From the NCBI GenBank assembly GCA_000499405.2, contig HG738139.1:2274976-2338975 (forward strand): a stretch of 64,000 nucleotides of DNA. Direction: 5' to 3'. The stretch is from Onchocerca volvulus (Eukaryota; Nematoda; Chromadorea; Rhabditida; Onchocercidae). Positions 12,923 to 26,300 of this stretch are shown here, one piece after another. A model generated the notes under the pieces. The model saw nothing but the letters and a program-made list of their open reading frames with translations, searched no databases and was not told the origin of the DNA. Positions within the stretch are counted from its first letter, which is position 1, and every line of letters begins with the position of its first letter. A program made the translations under genes and the position numbers.

Positions 12923-14617
12923 TAAATCATAAAATAACTTGATTGATTTATAGAAAAATTTAGTTCGAAATTTGTACTTGAATGATTCAATGAATGGAAA
13001 AATTAATGAAAGACTGAAGTTAAGATATCAATGATGTAATGTAACATAGCATTAAAAATATTTAACAAAGTTTGTTGAAAGTTTAATCATTTTCTCTGAC
13101 AATATTCTATTCTTTCCCTCTGCTATGACTTGTTCTGCTATTACATTCAGATATTTAATAAAATCATCAGTTAATTATGATAGCTATAGTAATCCTTCCT
13201 TCCTTCCTACTTTACACTCTTTTTATTCAATACTGAATTCGAATTATATAAATTTCAATTCATTTATTCATCTACTGAAAGGAGAACAAATTGAAGCTTC
13301 AAAATTAAACTTTAATCAAGAACAAATCTAGCAATCAGAATTTCTCATTACTATCGTGAGATAGGACATATAGGTCGATTTTCTCGCAAAACATAACTTC
13401 CTCTTTTATAATTTCTTGCTGAGAATAAAACTGAAGGCTATGGAGTAATTCTAGAAGAGCTTTCTTGATGTAAAATTTTTTTTTTTTTTTTTTCAAAACA
13501 CTGTATAAACTTCAAGACGTTAAGTGATGTTAGAAGTAAAACTTAATCTACAATTACGAGAAACGTAAGATTAGCATAACTTGAAAATTGTCCTATTTCA
13601 CTTATATATTTCCAGGTAAATTTCAATTATGTTAGAGTGAAATTAGCATAATCTTTGTTTGATTATTCTTAGAAGTTCCTTCTTATAGGTTCCTGACATA
13701 GTTGACATCCATCTCTTACAAATCAGCGCGACAACCATCAAAAGATGCAGCCTGAATCATTTTTATTATAATTCAATAATTGCATTAATTTAATTTAATT
13801 TAATTCAATTCAATTCCAATCAATTCAGTTTGCTTCTATTTAGCTCCATTTATTATAATAAAAATCCAAATTTAAATTCATTTAAATTATTCAAATTTGT
13901 TACTTGTAGATCTTAAACAATATCGCTAAAGTAGCTGATTAGATTAGTAATATGAAACTAAAAGTTAAATAAAAATGCATTAATTTGCTCATTCTGCCGA
14001 TGTCTCGTCAATTATTTGTATCATCAAATCATTCCACTCCATTAATTCTAAACTATTTTGTTCCCCAATTTAAAATGAAAAGAAAAAAAGAATTTTCGGC
14101 AACAAAAATTTTTTTTTTATTGAAAAAGCTATTTTAGATGCCAATAATTAAATGCAATATTGGTCAATGGAAGAGTTTGTTTTAAAAAATATATGTATGA
14201 GAAAAAACCGGAATAAATTCAGTAAAATGAAGAGTAATAAGATAGAAACAGGAATTATCATCATACGGAAAACTGGAATAAGCTACAGAAAATCGGAAAA
14301 AGCAATTAATCTCTTCAATTGTGCCATTTTTCGACTTTTACTGTCTAATTACTATTTTAATTTTTGTTTTTTCATTTCAAAATGAAGAAATTATTCCTGC
14401 ATCTGTTATAATCTTCCCATATATAACAAGTTTTTTAATTTCCAGAAATAATTTCAATTTAGAATCAATGCCATGCCAATTCAATGATGGCATTCGGCTA
14501 AATAAAAGTAAATATTTCAGTTGAATTGCAATGAATTATAGAATATTAAAGAGCTTGGAGAATTTGTTATAAATATGGTTGATATTATAAGTTTTTTTAA
14601 AAAAGAGAACATCTGAC

Positions 14618-14780
14618 CGAAAAATGAAAATATGGAAGATTTTGGTCAGAAAAATTGTTTGTGTTAAGCAAAGATAGCCAAGTCATTGAGTTAAATTACG
14701 GCCATTAGATTAAACAAAAAGAGGACATGAAAGATCTTGGCCAGAAAATGAAAATATGGAAGATCTTGGCCAGAAATTCA
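14618..14780. repeat. short tandem/dispersed repeat with GGAAGATCTTGGCCAGAAA core
   Basis: Three imperfect copies of a unit carrying GAAAATATGGAAGAT followed by TTGGYCAGAAA lie at about 14625, 14732 and 14750, with partly different spacers. Non-coding. Confidence 0.6.
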
Positions 14781-14969
14781 TTCGGAACTAACAATTGGAT
14801 ATGTAAAGAAGTAAAAAATGCAAGTTCCTGAAAATACGAATGATTTCAGAAAAAACAGCAGTAATATTTATTGAATTTCTCAAATTTCATTTCTTTTTCA
14901 TTTTCCATTCTTTTAAAATCATTTTTACTATCAAATCAATTCAATCATTGCAGTGAGATAACATTTATT

Positions 14970-15090
14970 AATGATAATAGTGATAAAATTCGTAGCAATA
15001 ATAATAGTGACCGGTGTGATAATATTGCTTGAAGATGATGATACTGATAATGATAACGATAATTACAACAATAATAACATTGCAGATAAT
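14970..15090. repeat. imperfect AAT/GAT trinucleotide repeat
   Basis: A stretch rich in AAT, GAT and related triplets (AATAATAG, GATGATGATACTGATAATGATAACGATAA). Simple sequence without coding signs. Confidence 0.7.
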
Positions 15091-16079
15091 AGTAGTTAGC
15101 AATCGAAACATATATATTGTTTTTTACGCAAAATTAAAAATAATTTCTCTTTTTTCGCCGAAAAATTCCAAACTTTTTCTGTATTAAGAAAAGAAAAAAA
15201 AAGTTTTTAATCCAATATATTCCATCCGTTTATTTCTCTTTTCTTACTAAACTTTAATATTTTGGTAAAAATTCTGATATAAAAATAATAAAAAAATTGA
15301 AAACTATTATTTCTCTTAAATTAAAAATTATTGCAATAAGGAATGGCTTGAGAGAAAGTGAAAAATTCGTCCGATTTCGTTTAAAATTCGAAATTTCAAA
15401 ATTTCAATAGAATTATGTTATGGATTATTGTATTCAGAAAAAAAAATTGCTTTAACAAAGAAATTTACGAGAAATTTCTGCCTTAGAAAAATCTATTATA
15501 AATAACAATGATAAATATTACTATAGCATTTGTCGATGATTAATTAATTTATTGGAAAAGAGAGTATTACGAGCCTAGCAAAAGAATATTACATTTGTCA
15601 TGAAGAAAAAATTCAGAAAAAAGAAAAAAAAATGAGCCAAGGCACTAGTTAAACTAGCCTTAAGCCCAACATTTAAATTAGTCTTTAGCCAATTTCGTTA
15701 TAAATTGTGTTTGCTGGCCAAATAATAAAAGCAAAGAAAGGAAAATGAATAATGTGACTATATTCCATGAAAAAAAGCCATTATAAATTGTAAATAATGT
15801 ATTATTGAAAAGCAATATTTAACATGCCATTCAATTGAATCAATCAATAGTAACGTCATAATTTACTCGAATCAATCAATAATAACCTCATAATTATTAC
15901 CTGAATTAAGCCATACATCGTTTCAGATATGAAAAATACGAATAGACGAAGAAAAAAGCTGCTCAGGCATATTTAAAGAAAAAACAAAAATGCAAAAATG
16001 TAAATGAAGTAAATGGAACGATCGAATGATTATATAAAAGTAAAAAAAAAAAAAAAAAAAAAAGCAATTTAGTAGCAAA

Positions 16080-16590
16080 TTTATTTCACCAGCTATCATC
16101 TGAAATCGTTATCGAGAATTGAGAATTTTTAAACCATCACTTTTCATTCTTGAAATGTTACTATGACATTTTCGATAAAGATGACATATTTAAAATTGCC
16201 GTCGAAAATCGAGAGTCATTTGCTTTTGATCTCGAGATTATCCTTAATTTGCTATCAAGAATCGAGAATCTTTTAGTAGTCATTTGCTTTTCATCTCGCA
16301 ATTATTGTCACTATATTTTTGCTAAAGATAACAACTAAAAATCACTATCAATAGATTATTACTATGATATTTTTGCTCGAGATAACTGAAGTTACTATCG
16401 AGAATCGTAAAGTCAATTGCTTTTCATCTTAAGATTATTATTGCAGTAATTTTATTAAAGATGACATTTAAACTTCACAATCGAATTTCAGAATGACATC
16501 TAAATTTCACAATCGAGAGTCGAGAATCCTTTAAGATCACTTGCTTTTCATCTCATGATTATTACTGTTTATATTTTTCGCAAAAGATGA
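16080..16590. repeat. degenerate tandem repeat of about 100 bp
   Basis: Four to five diverged copies of a unit of roughly 90-115 bp. Each copy carries an ATCGAGAATCG-like box, then a TCATTTGCTTTTCATCTCG-like box, then a GATTATTACTATGATATTTT-like box and AAAGATGACAT. The copies differ from one another at many positions, so the array is old. An open frame of 62 codons (16150-16338) is carried by the repeat and is not a gene. Confidence 0.75.
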
Positions 16591-18074
16591 GATGAAATGA
16601 AAGGAGAATATTTTGGAATGAAACAAAAAAAAAAAAAGCACATCTGTGCTTGATAAAAAAATCCTCTAAGCTAAGCTATAGTGCTTGGAGCAATTTAAAC
16701 GAATAGAAATTGGAAAAAAGAAAGGAGAAAAACGAAAAAAGTTGGTAAATTCAATTCATTTTCTTCATTCTGCCATTCTTTTGTCCAGTCGATTTGTTTG
16801 TTCAAAGATTTTTGAAGTGGCAGAGTGAAGAAGAAGCATATCGAATTTTCCAACTGCTATCAATTTTCCAAAACTATTTCACAGAAGTTTGAGAGCTATT
16901 TAAATGAAAGGAAGGCATTTAAGCAAGCAAAATCGGTTCAATTCAAGATTCTTTGATGATTTTGTTTAAACTCACTTATATCTACATCAACCAACAACAT
17001 TCATTCATTTATCATTATCATCAGCTGCTTTTCGATACAACTACAAAATAATCAATGCTTTAGAAATGTCTAAAATGTGAAAGAAATTTGATATCTCTAA
17101 ATTTCGATCGAAATTGCGATCGATTTTGTAACTTTCGTAAGTTTAGAATTAATGATTAGAATGTAGAAGAAATTTAAATTTCTCTCTTACAATTTTAAAT
17201 TCGACTCTATTCCAGCTTTACAAGATTAGAAATAACAACGATTAGATAATATTGGAAGGAAGTATGAATGGAATTTTCTTTTCGGAAGGCTTTCAAATAT
17301 AAAACATACTAATGCTATTTATTGTCTCGTTGGTGTTAAGCTGATAAAAAGTTCGAATCATTGATAACCTAATCAGGTTATCTAATTAGCATGAATGGAG
17401 AAGAATGATTTAATATAGTACTTTCTACTACTCTCAAAGATTCGCTATTTGAAAATGGAATCGGTAAATTTTTGGTCGATTTAGGATGCAATTTTGGTGC
17501 GATAAGGATGAAAGAATGTAGAAGAAATTAGTTGTAGACAAAAAAAAATAAAAAAAAAAATGTAGAAAAAATTTTAAAAAATTCATTTTTTTTCATTTAA
17601 AATTTAAAATTAATCGATAATATCACCTTTTAATACTGCTTCTTTTAAAAAACAGTCAACAAATGATCGATGTAGTTTTTGTCATCACGTAGTAATGATT
17701 ATGTAATTACTTATGTGATAATTTATGTAATCACGTGATAACATCATTCACTATTCATTAATTCAACAAAATAGGCATTAGTGAAACTTTGCAATTAAAT
17801 CTTTCAAAAAAAAAAAAAGTTTTACCATAAATAAATGAACTATTTAAAGCAAAAAATTAAAGAGAAGAATTAAAGAAATATTTTTTTTCGTATAAATTTA
17901 AATTCAGATATGATGGGCGATAAATTCAAATCTATTATTTCACGAATAAAATCAATAAAATCGTGATACGGATAAATTTCCCGTAAACAAAACAGCTAAA
18001 TGACATCATTGTACAATTGATTTAAATGACAATATGTCTTTCTCTGATACAAGTGACAGGTGAAAAACATGTCA

Positions 18075-18205
18075 CCATTTGGCATTTATGATTTATTAAA
18101 ATCAAATTTCAAGTTTCCTTAAAATACATTCAACATTTATGATTCGTTGAAATTATAAATTTTTCTAAAAATACATTTGGCATTTATGATTCTTTGAAAT
18201 CATAA
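18075..18205. repeat. tandem repeat of about 55 bp, three copies
   Basis: Three imperfect copies contain CATTTATGATTYRTTRAAAT, followed by an AATTT/TCTC segment and AAAATACATT. Non-coding. Confidence 0.7.
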
Positions 18206-20420
18206 GTCTCTATGTTAGCTATCACACTCCAATTTTTTTAAAAATAAATGACGAAATAAATTTCAGTGAATAAATTTCAGTTTTTAAATAAATTTCAGTG
18301 AAAAAAAAAAATTGAATAACATTGTGAAATACAGTGAAAAGGAATGTATAAATTAACTAAATCAAGTAAAAATCATTATAATTACAAGAAGAATTAAATA
18401 AATTTGATTGGAATACAAAAATATTTTTGATTCGCACTTTTCGAAGCAATTTGTCCGTTTATCACTGATTTTATCACTATCATCATTATTATTATTATTT
18501 TGCTCTTAGCATGTTTACATATTTAAGTACCGTACAGACAGTATTTTTATCTCATATTTACAATTACAAATTCAAATGATGGTAACAATAGTGATAAGCG
18601 AATAAATTCAAATGACAAATAATCATGAATAATTTTTACAATATCTCAACATTTTATATACTATTGTAAAAAAAAAATATTAATTTTAAATTTCAAAATT
18701 CAAATTTCATTCTGGTAATTTGAATATTTCTACTGAATTTTAGTCTTATAATTTTATTTCAGATTCCACTTCAAGTCTTATTTTTGAACTTGAATGTGAA
18801 CTTTTTATTGCAAATCTAGTTATAGATTTCGAATTTGGATCTTTTCCAACTCGTCTTTTCTTAATGCATTTATAAAATCATAAAAATTTTTAAAAACTTA
18901 TAAAAAATGCCATTGGCAATTTCTATTTATATTAAGATATCAATATTTTATATAATTATCATTGAAACAGATAATATTTGTGACATTAAAAAAAAAATTT
19001 ACTATTTTGAAAAAAAAATCAATGAACACTTGCGAAATTTAATCCTTATCTATCCCTAAGTTTGATTTTTGCATTTGATAAACGAATAGTTCCACTTAAA
19101 TATGAAAAAATCTTGTCATATTCACCTGAATTATTTATTTTTCTATTTGTTTCTAATTTTTTTGATTTTTAAAAAATTTTAAAAATGAAATATCCATCTA
19201 TATGTCAATCTACAATAATTTAAAAACATCCTGTACAATGCTTGAAGAATGCCAACTAAAATTATATCTCAGAAGATCAAATTTTTCAATTTTTTCTTAT
19301 CAACTTGAAATTATATTTAACATCATTCTCTTGCTTAAATACAAATAAATATCGACATTTTTTATAAAGTTTTTAGGAGATTTTCAAATTTATTTTGAAA
19401 AAAGTTGAAAAAAAATCCGGATTGAAATCGGCAATTAAATTTAATGATTTTAAAGAATTATAAATATCAAATGATGATGTATTGCTTACACCTGAAAAAA
19501 AAACATGAATAACTTTTGTTAGAGAAAGATGTATTATCAATTAAATTGATTAAAAATCAAGTCTGAGAGTTTTTTTTGTTTACGGAAGATTCACGGAAAT
19601 TAAAATGATGCAAATGATATTCAGAATCGAATCGAACATCATCTGTAACATTACTTTTTTGATTCTATTGATAAAATGATCGATATAAATTTATCACCAA
19701 TCATTTCCATAGTTGAATCTATCATTCTATGAAAGAATATTTTTTTAATTCTTTTTCGGAATTCAATCACATTCAAATATTTGCAATTATTATTATTATT
19801 TTAAATAATTTATTTCTGGCAAAAATTTCATTTGAAAGGTTTAATTACAAATTAATTAATAATCAAACCAAAAATGTAAATATAAATAATTATCTATTAT
19901 GATGCAATTATATAAATTACATAGATGTGAAATTTTTTGATTATTTTTAAAAGAAGTGATGATGAAAGATGATATTATTAATTTCAAAAAAAAAAAAAAA
20001 AAATGAATTCATAAAATACAGCCATTTGAAATTCAAAATCGATCGATGTCTTCTGATTCATACGTTAATCATAATTCATAATCTTTGCTATTAAAATGAA
20101 GAATTTCTTACATTTACATTTACAATTGAATATTTGAACCATATTAATAACAATTTTTGGTTCTATTTAACATCCAACTTATTTAAATTTATATTATTCA
20201 AAAATATTATTTTTCAAACAAAATAAAATTTGGCGGGACATTAAAATAGCTTTTTTTCTCAAAATGCAAGGAAATTTTATGCAATTCTTTTGCGATGGGA
20301 AGAATCTCCAAGTTGTTTCTATAATGCAAGAATTTTTTGATAATTTGTTTTTAAAAAAACATTTCTTGCGAAAACGAAAACGAAAATCCATTTTATTCAT
20401 TCGCACATTTGCATATTTTA

Positions 20421-21978
20421 TCATTTCTTCTGTAATGAATGCATGGATGATGTTGTTAATTTATCATAATCAGGTGGTACATTGTGTACTATCATTCGTG
20501 GTTCTTCATACACTGATAATAAGATATCTTTGCTTCTTGTTGATGGAGTTGCTCCGGTATCACCGCATAATCGCGGTAACACACCATCTAATACCACAAT
20601 TATAATTACTTCACTTAGATAGAATGCTCCAACCTGAATTTCAATATTTAATTTCGAATTAGATTATGAATTTTACAAATTTTCCAAAAATTTTGATTTC
20701 AATTTTATTTTAATTTTCAAAAAATTGGGAATTAAATTTTTCAAATTTTCAACTCCAATTCTTCAATTCAAATCTATTAGATGATAATTTGTTGTCGAAG
20801 AATTTTTTCCGCAATACTGAAAAGAGTAGAAGAAAATCATATCATGGATGATTTAGACCACTGATTTATTATCAATGTATGTCAACTAAGCCATAGACGA
20901 GGTCAAATGTTACAGAATTCAATTGATGAAAATTATGTAATGGTATTTTGAATCAAATCTCGCCCATCCAGATTATAATTAATTGCATGATTCGAAGCGC
21001 TAATCAATCATTACTCCAGAAATAGGATTTTAATTTCCCGCACATTTGTTTTGTCTTTCATTCTTCCCGCTCATTATCTTAATTAGAGGATCAATTAACC
21101 TGCTTTAATTTTTAGAAATTAAAATTAAGAAAATGATGAAAACTCACATATACATACATATACTTGAGTGGGACTACATCGATGATTAATTCAGTGACAT
21201 CTTTTTCTTCTTTCACTAAATTTTTCAATTCAAAAAAACTTTTTGTGATATTTATTTATTAATTTTTTGTGATATTTGTGATATTTATTATCAACACAAC
21301 AACTTAAGCTTTGATCCCCAGCGAATAAATATCCATTCGAGCCTAGTAAAATGAATCAGATACATTTCCAGATTTCATTTTCTAGAGCCAAAACTATTTT
21401 TCTGCATTTTTGCAGTCTCGCCATTTCCGTCCAACAGTTGATTTCTGCATCTCTTCGTACAGTTTATTAAAAAATACAAAAAATCAAAATTGAAATTCGA
21501 AATCTTTACCCATGTGAATATTTTATCTGAGAAGTAATGTAATTTAAAATACAAAAGATATTTCTCTCATACCTCTATTACTGTTCCATCTTTTGGCTCT
21601 AAAAAAGATATCTGGAAATTTCTATCCCCGATCGTCGATTTTGATCACTTGTAATTGTAAAATTAGATCACAATTAATTTTTGTTTTAATTTTCTAATAA
21701 ACAAACATTGATATAACTCTGTCATCTATCATTAATGTTTGTTCAATCTAAATCGGAAAATATCTACCTGGTGTGGAAATAGTATTACTATCATTTCTTT
21801 CAAGGATATTTATCTCTCGTAGAAGATCTAAATTGTTCTCCTCATCCGAATTATTACTATGTGAAGTATTGCGTATCGTAATTCCAGAATGTTGAGACTT
21901 TTGCGCATCAATCATTAGAAGAAACTTAGAAATTAATAATGCGAACAACGCAATTGCGTCCATTTTAAATTGTTCCAT
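20421..21978 (-). CDS. unrecognised small secreted or single-pass membrane protein
   Basis: Three exons join in phase to 149 codons plus stop: 21978-21768, 21598-21573 (only 26 nt) and 20633-20421. A lone acceptor (CGTTCTTCCAG) lies seven bases before the ATG, which suggests spliced-leader addition and fixes the start. Residues about 6-25 are a hydrophobic signal segment (IALFALLISKFLLM then AQ). A hydrophilic Asn/Ser/Glu-rich part follows with possible N-glycosylation sites (NTS, NNS, NDS). A second hydrophobic stretch at about 80-98 (contains VIIIVVLDGVL) could cross the membrane but carries a Glu and an Asp. The last 50 residues are polar and contain one Cys and a PPDYD motif. I do not recognise the family. 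The phases and the small middle exon make a real gene likely; splicing was inferred by eye. Confidence 0.6.
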
Positions 21979-23321
21979 TTTGAGTCTGGAAGAACGCAAT
22001 CACCTATAACAAATGATTCATAAAATAATAAAATAGATAATGATAGAAATCTATTTTTATACATATATGAATAATTAATTATTCATACAAATAATAAAAA
22101 ATTTCTTTGCAAAAACATTGAAATTTTTAATAATACATTGATGTACGTGATAAATAAAATAATCAGCTACATGTATTACGCCTCCTAAATTTTGTATAAT
22201 TTTGAAAGTAATTATTGTGCAAACTGTATGCCATATACGGTCATTTTATAACTTCATTCTGATAGATGCTACTTGAACAAATAATTCCTTCATTTTATTG
22301 TTTGAAAACTTAATACAATATGGTAAACAGGACAAGATGAGAAAAATAATAAAATAAAGCGATAAAAGAGAAATATATTAAGACAAAAAATGCTTTCAAA
22401 ATGATTTAAGAGAGAAGAATAAAGTACAATGACAGAAATATGAAAGTCAGTAGACATTTGGAGGCATATTCTACTCTGGCAGCACTTAAATATTCAAAAA
22501 ATTTTCTGAGAGAGATTCGAGATTCAATGAAAAACAATCCTGAAAGTGAAAATAGAAATGTCATATGTAATATGGAGAAATACAATTAAAAAAAAGGGAC
22601 ATCCGTTGCAAGTATTCTAATTATAAAATGAAAAATATCGAACTATCGCATCGATTGGTTCAATACTTTTCTGAAAAACAAATTAAGAAAAAAAAAAGAC
22701 GAAAAAAGAAGCGAAAAATAAATCTGAAATTCCACAATATTTTTTAAATTAAAATACATCAATGACCCGTAAATAAAATTGAGGCCATGGCCAAAGAAAA
22801 GAAATAAAAAGGAACATTTTTAGATTATTAAAGCATTAAAAGAAATATTTAACGAAACAATGCGCTTATTCAAAAATCGAAAGGTCGTAATTCAAAAATC
22901 AAGAAGCATTAAATTAAACAGTTTGTTCTAAATTAAAACTACAACATCTCAATGCAAACCTAACCTATTATAACGATTTGTTGAGTATTTTAAACTACTA
23001 ATGATGGTATTACGATGGTAGACTTTACTTTACATTCATTAATATTCAAACATGAAATTATCTAAAAAATCATTTTCTGAAGATAAGTGCTTGAAAAATC
23101 TTCAGAGTATGATTAATTTCAAATGCATAACATTGATTGCAATGATAGACATAGCGATATCGATATAATCATTAATCAATATATCATTGATTATTTAATA
23201 AAATTTTTACAAATGCAATTAAATTTACTGAAATATATTATAAGAAAAAAAAAAAAAAAAAGAAAATAATAAACAAACTCTAATAAAATATTGATCAAAG
23301 TTTGAAATTTGTGCTCAAATA
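21979..23321. other. intergenic region between ATR and the small secreted gene
   Basis: AT-rich DNA downstream of the ATR stop and upstream of the three-exon gene at 20.4-22.0 kb. Both genes are on the minus strand and about 1.3 kb apart. No exon, RNA gene or mobile element seen. Confidence 0.5.
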
Positions 23322-26300
23322 CTATATGAAAGGGCACCAGCCAATATACATTCGGGCAAGATTTAATTCATCCCGAGCAATATCAATCAATCGACCCACT
23401 TGTCCTTCGATACTCATCGGTGGGTTATTCATTTCTGTACGATAAATTTTTGGCGTTATAATATGACCTGCAAAGAAGCAAAAAACAATAGAACTACTAA
23501 TTAGCTTGATCAATAGAAAAATCAACAAAATACAATCCGGGAGTAAGGATAAAAAAAGGCAATTCACATTAAAATGGTTTAGAATGTTGGTATACGAGCG
23601 AGCAAAAACATAGAAACCCTAATTAGTTATTCGAATTAAGCATTCTTTATTAATCATAGAATTCCAGATTATTTTGCAAGAAATTAATTAAGTGCAAAAC
23701 TTATTAGAACCTATCAAACGAGAACGAATCATATCGATGGCTTCTTGCGCTTGTTGCTGAGCTGCTGGCGATGATAATTTAGTATCATTTCGTTTTTTCT
23801 AGAAAAATATATCGACTGATCATAAACAGATTAAATAACTTGTTATTCTTTTCATTTAACTCAAATTATTTAAAGTTACACAAATATATGTACCAAATAA
23901 AATATGTTTGAAAAGAATCAGTTATTTCGTTTGCAAAAAAATTTTTCAACAATAAAATAAAGCAATAGATTTTTTACAGGAATCAATTTATAAATATCAA
24001 AGTATGAATTTGCCAAATCCGCGTAATATAACAAACCTGTTTATATTGTTGAGCTCGATTTTCGCTATGCATCCATTCCAGAAGTGGATCATGTACAAAT
24101 GTTTGCAAAACAGTAAGTAATGCCTCATCATGTTCACGTAATACACGCATTGTTGTTTCACATGAACGACGAAAAGCACCTTCGACACCAGTTGCTCCAA
24201 AACCAGCAACAATATTGCGCGTCAACCGGAATGGTACTACCTGAATTGAAGTTATTGTAAGTGATAAAAAAATTCTGATAACATAAAATTTAAATACCCA
24301 TAAAAATACTTCAGAATCTTTATACGTAAAAAGATATTATCAGACATTGATCAGTAAAACTTCTACATATCACCACTACTATTAATATATGCGTCGACAG
24401 TTAAGCCATAATATAGATTGAATGATACAAGAATTTAAGCCCAGAATAATTGAACTTCCATTTTTTCCTTGCCTAATTTAAATATGTATACCAAAATATA
24501 ATAGAAATTACTTTACTTCAGGAACGTTCAAATTCTCTCCTTTGTTAAACAATAAATTGAAGTCCACATGAATTGCATCACCACTGATAAGATCAAGTAA
24601 GAGATTTTCACCATGTCGATCTCCAAGTCCCAATATAAAACCTATCATACTCATCACTGCTGACGTATATGTGAAAGCTAAACGTGCTGCATACCAACGA
24701 CAAGAATCCGAAAATGAACGCCTGGAAATATGTTTTCTCAGTAATTATATTTGCTTTCATAAAAAATTATACCCAACTCAATATAGAGAAAACAGAAAAA
24801 TTTCTGGATTTAATGATTGTAAATTCAAGATTTCCGGAGCAAGAAATAATGAAAGAAGCGTGAAAATTGCAGAATTTTGTAAATGATTAGATTTATAATT
24901 TAGCATCTATCGAAACAGTATTTGGAGCTTTTTAAAAATTGAAACTTGCAAATCAAAGAAGAAATAACATTCTCTCTCACCTGAACCATTCGGGCATCAC
25001 AATTGGATGTCTTGGATAGTACTCGGTCCGCAATCTTACCAGCTTTTCTTCATCAGTTCCATTAGGTATCCATCGAATAAACCATTCTTTATCCGTCATT
25101 ACACTATTGCATTTTTCCATCACTAATTGCTCCACTACACTTCGATAAGTTTGGAGATTTGGAATCCACTCAATTAAACCACCGGCATCCTGCAAAATTT
25201 AACCGATCAAAAAAAAAATTCATTTTTCACTATTATAAATACTGTTTTTCTCTAATGAACTGAAAGTGGATTCCAAATACCACCTTCTCTTCCTTTTGGT
25301 ATTGACTAAAACGAAAACTGAATATCATATAAAGGCTGATCAAAAACACAAAAATTTTGTCCTTATTCCAATCTAATAAAGCGTACAATAACATACAGGT
25401 AGCAATGTAATAATTAAAAAAATAAAACTTATTTGTAATGGAATGACATTGTATGTTCGGACATGAAGTTGCCTACGTCTTGCATCTGCATTCTGATGTA
25501 ATAATGCGTTCACCATCTGCAAAGAATTTCAAATTTTAAAATTAAACTTAAGAAAATGATGGCCGCATTATCATGATCAATGTGATTAACGTTGTATTAT
25601 TTTACTCTTTTTTTTCCATTCTTTTTCTTTATATCGATGCAGAATTCAATATTTTATTATGGTACATAACTATTTTTCACTAAGATCACATCATTTCATT
25701 AACTGTTTTCATATCTTCCATTTTTCTAAATAAATTTGAACACTGCTGATTGACTGAAGCTTAGTAATCATTGATTTTATTCAAGAAACTATTCTTCATA
25801 TCTTTCAACAAAAAAAAATTATAAAAAGGCCTAAAATTAACAATACCTTGTTATTAAATGCCCAATACACTTTAAAAAATTTCAAGAAAGTAATTCAAAT
25901 AGAAGAACTTTCAAATTTACATAGCAGTGTTACAAGATTTTACGAAAAAAAAAAAAAAAATAAGTAGTGCAAAAAGGTACTCGATTGAAATCCATAAGAC
26001 GAGCATCTTTACGCAATTCATCTTTTGCTTTGCACATTAACGGGTACTTTTTACCATCAGATCCCACTATGGTTATCTTTTTGGGACGTATTAATGACTT
26101 CATTACCTAAAAAAAAAAAGTTTAAATTTGGTTCTTAACCACAGCTTCCCATATATATTTTTGAAATTTGGAATCGAAATGTTCTGAAATTTGCATTCCA
26201 TATCAAAAAAAAAAAATATTGAAGTTATGGAAAGATATTTTGATATGCAAATAGATTGCTTACACTTGAAATTTAAAGTGTCATAAGATTTTTCGTGTAT

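Larger units (their letters stand above)
5342..20420. other. gene-poor intergenic region
   Basis: About 15 kb between the start of the LASP gene and the small minus-strand gene at 20.4-22.0 kb. Apart from the decayed ORF near 6 kb and the repeats listed separately, it is AT-rich DNA with many poly-A/poly-T runs. The open frames in it (for example 9883-10173, 11377-11592, 13125-13331 and 14152-14524) have low-complexity products full of Phe/Leu/Ile/Lys/Ser and no recognisable domain, and I do not call them genes. Confidence 0.6.
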
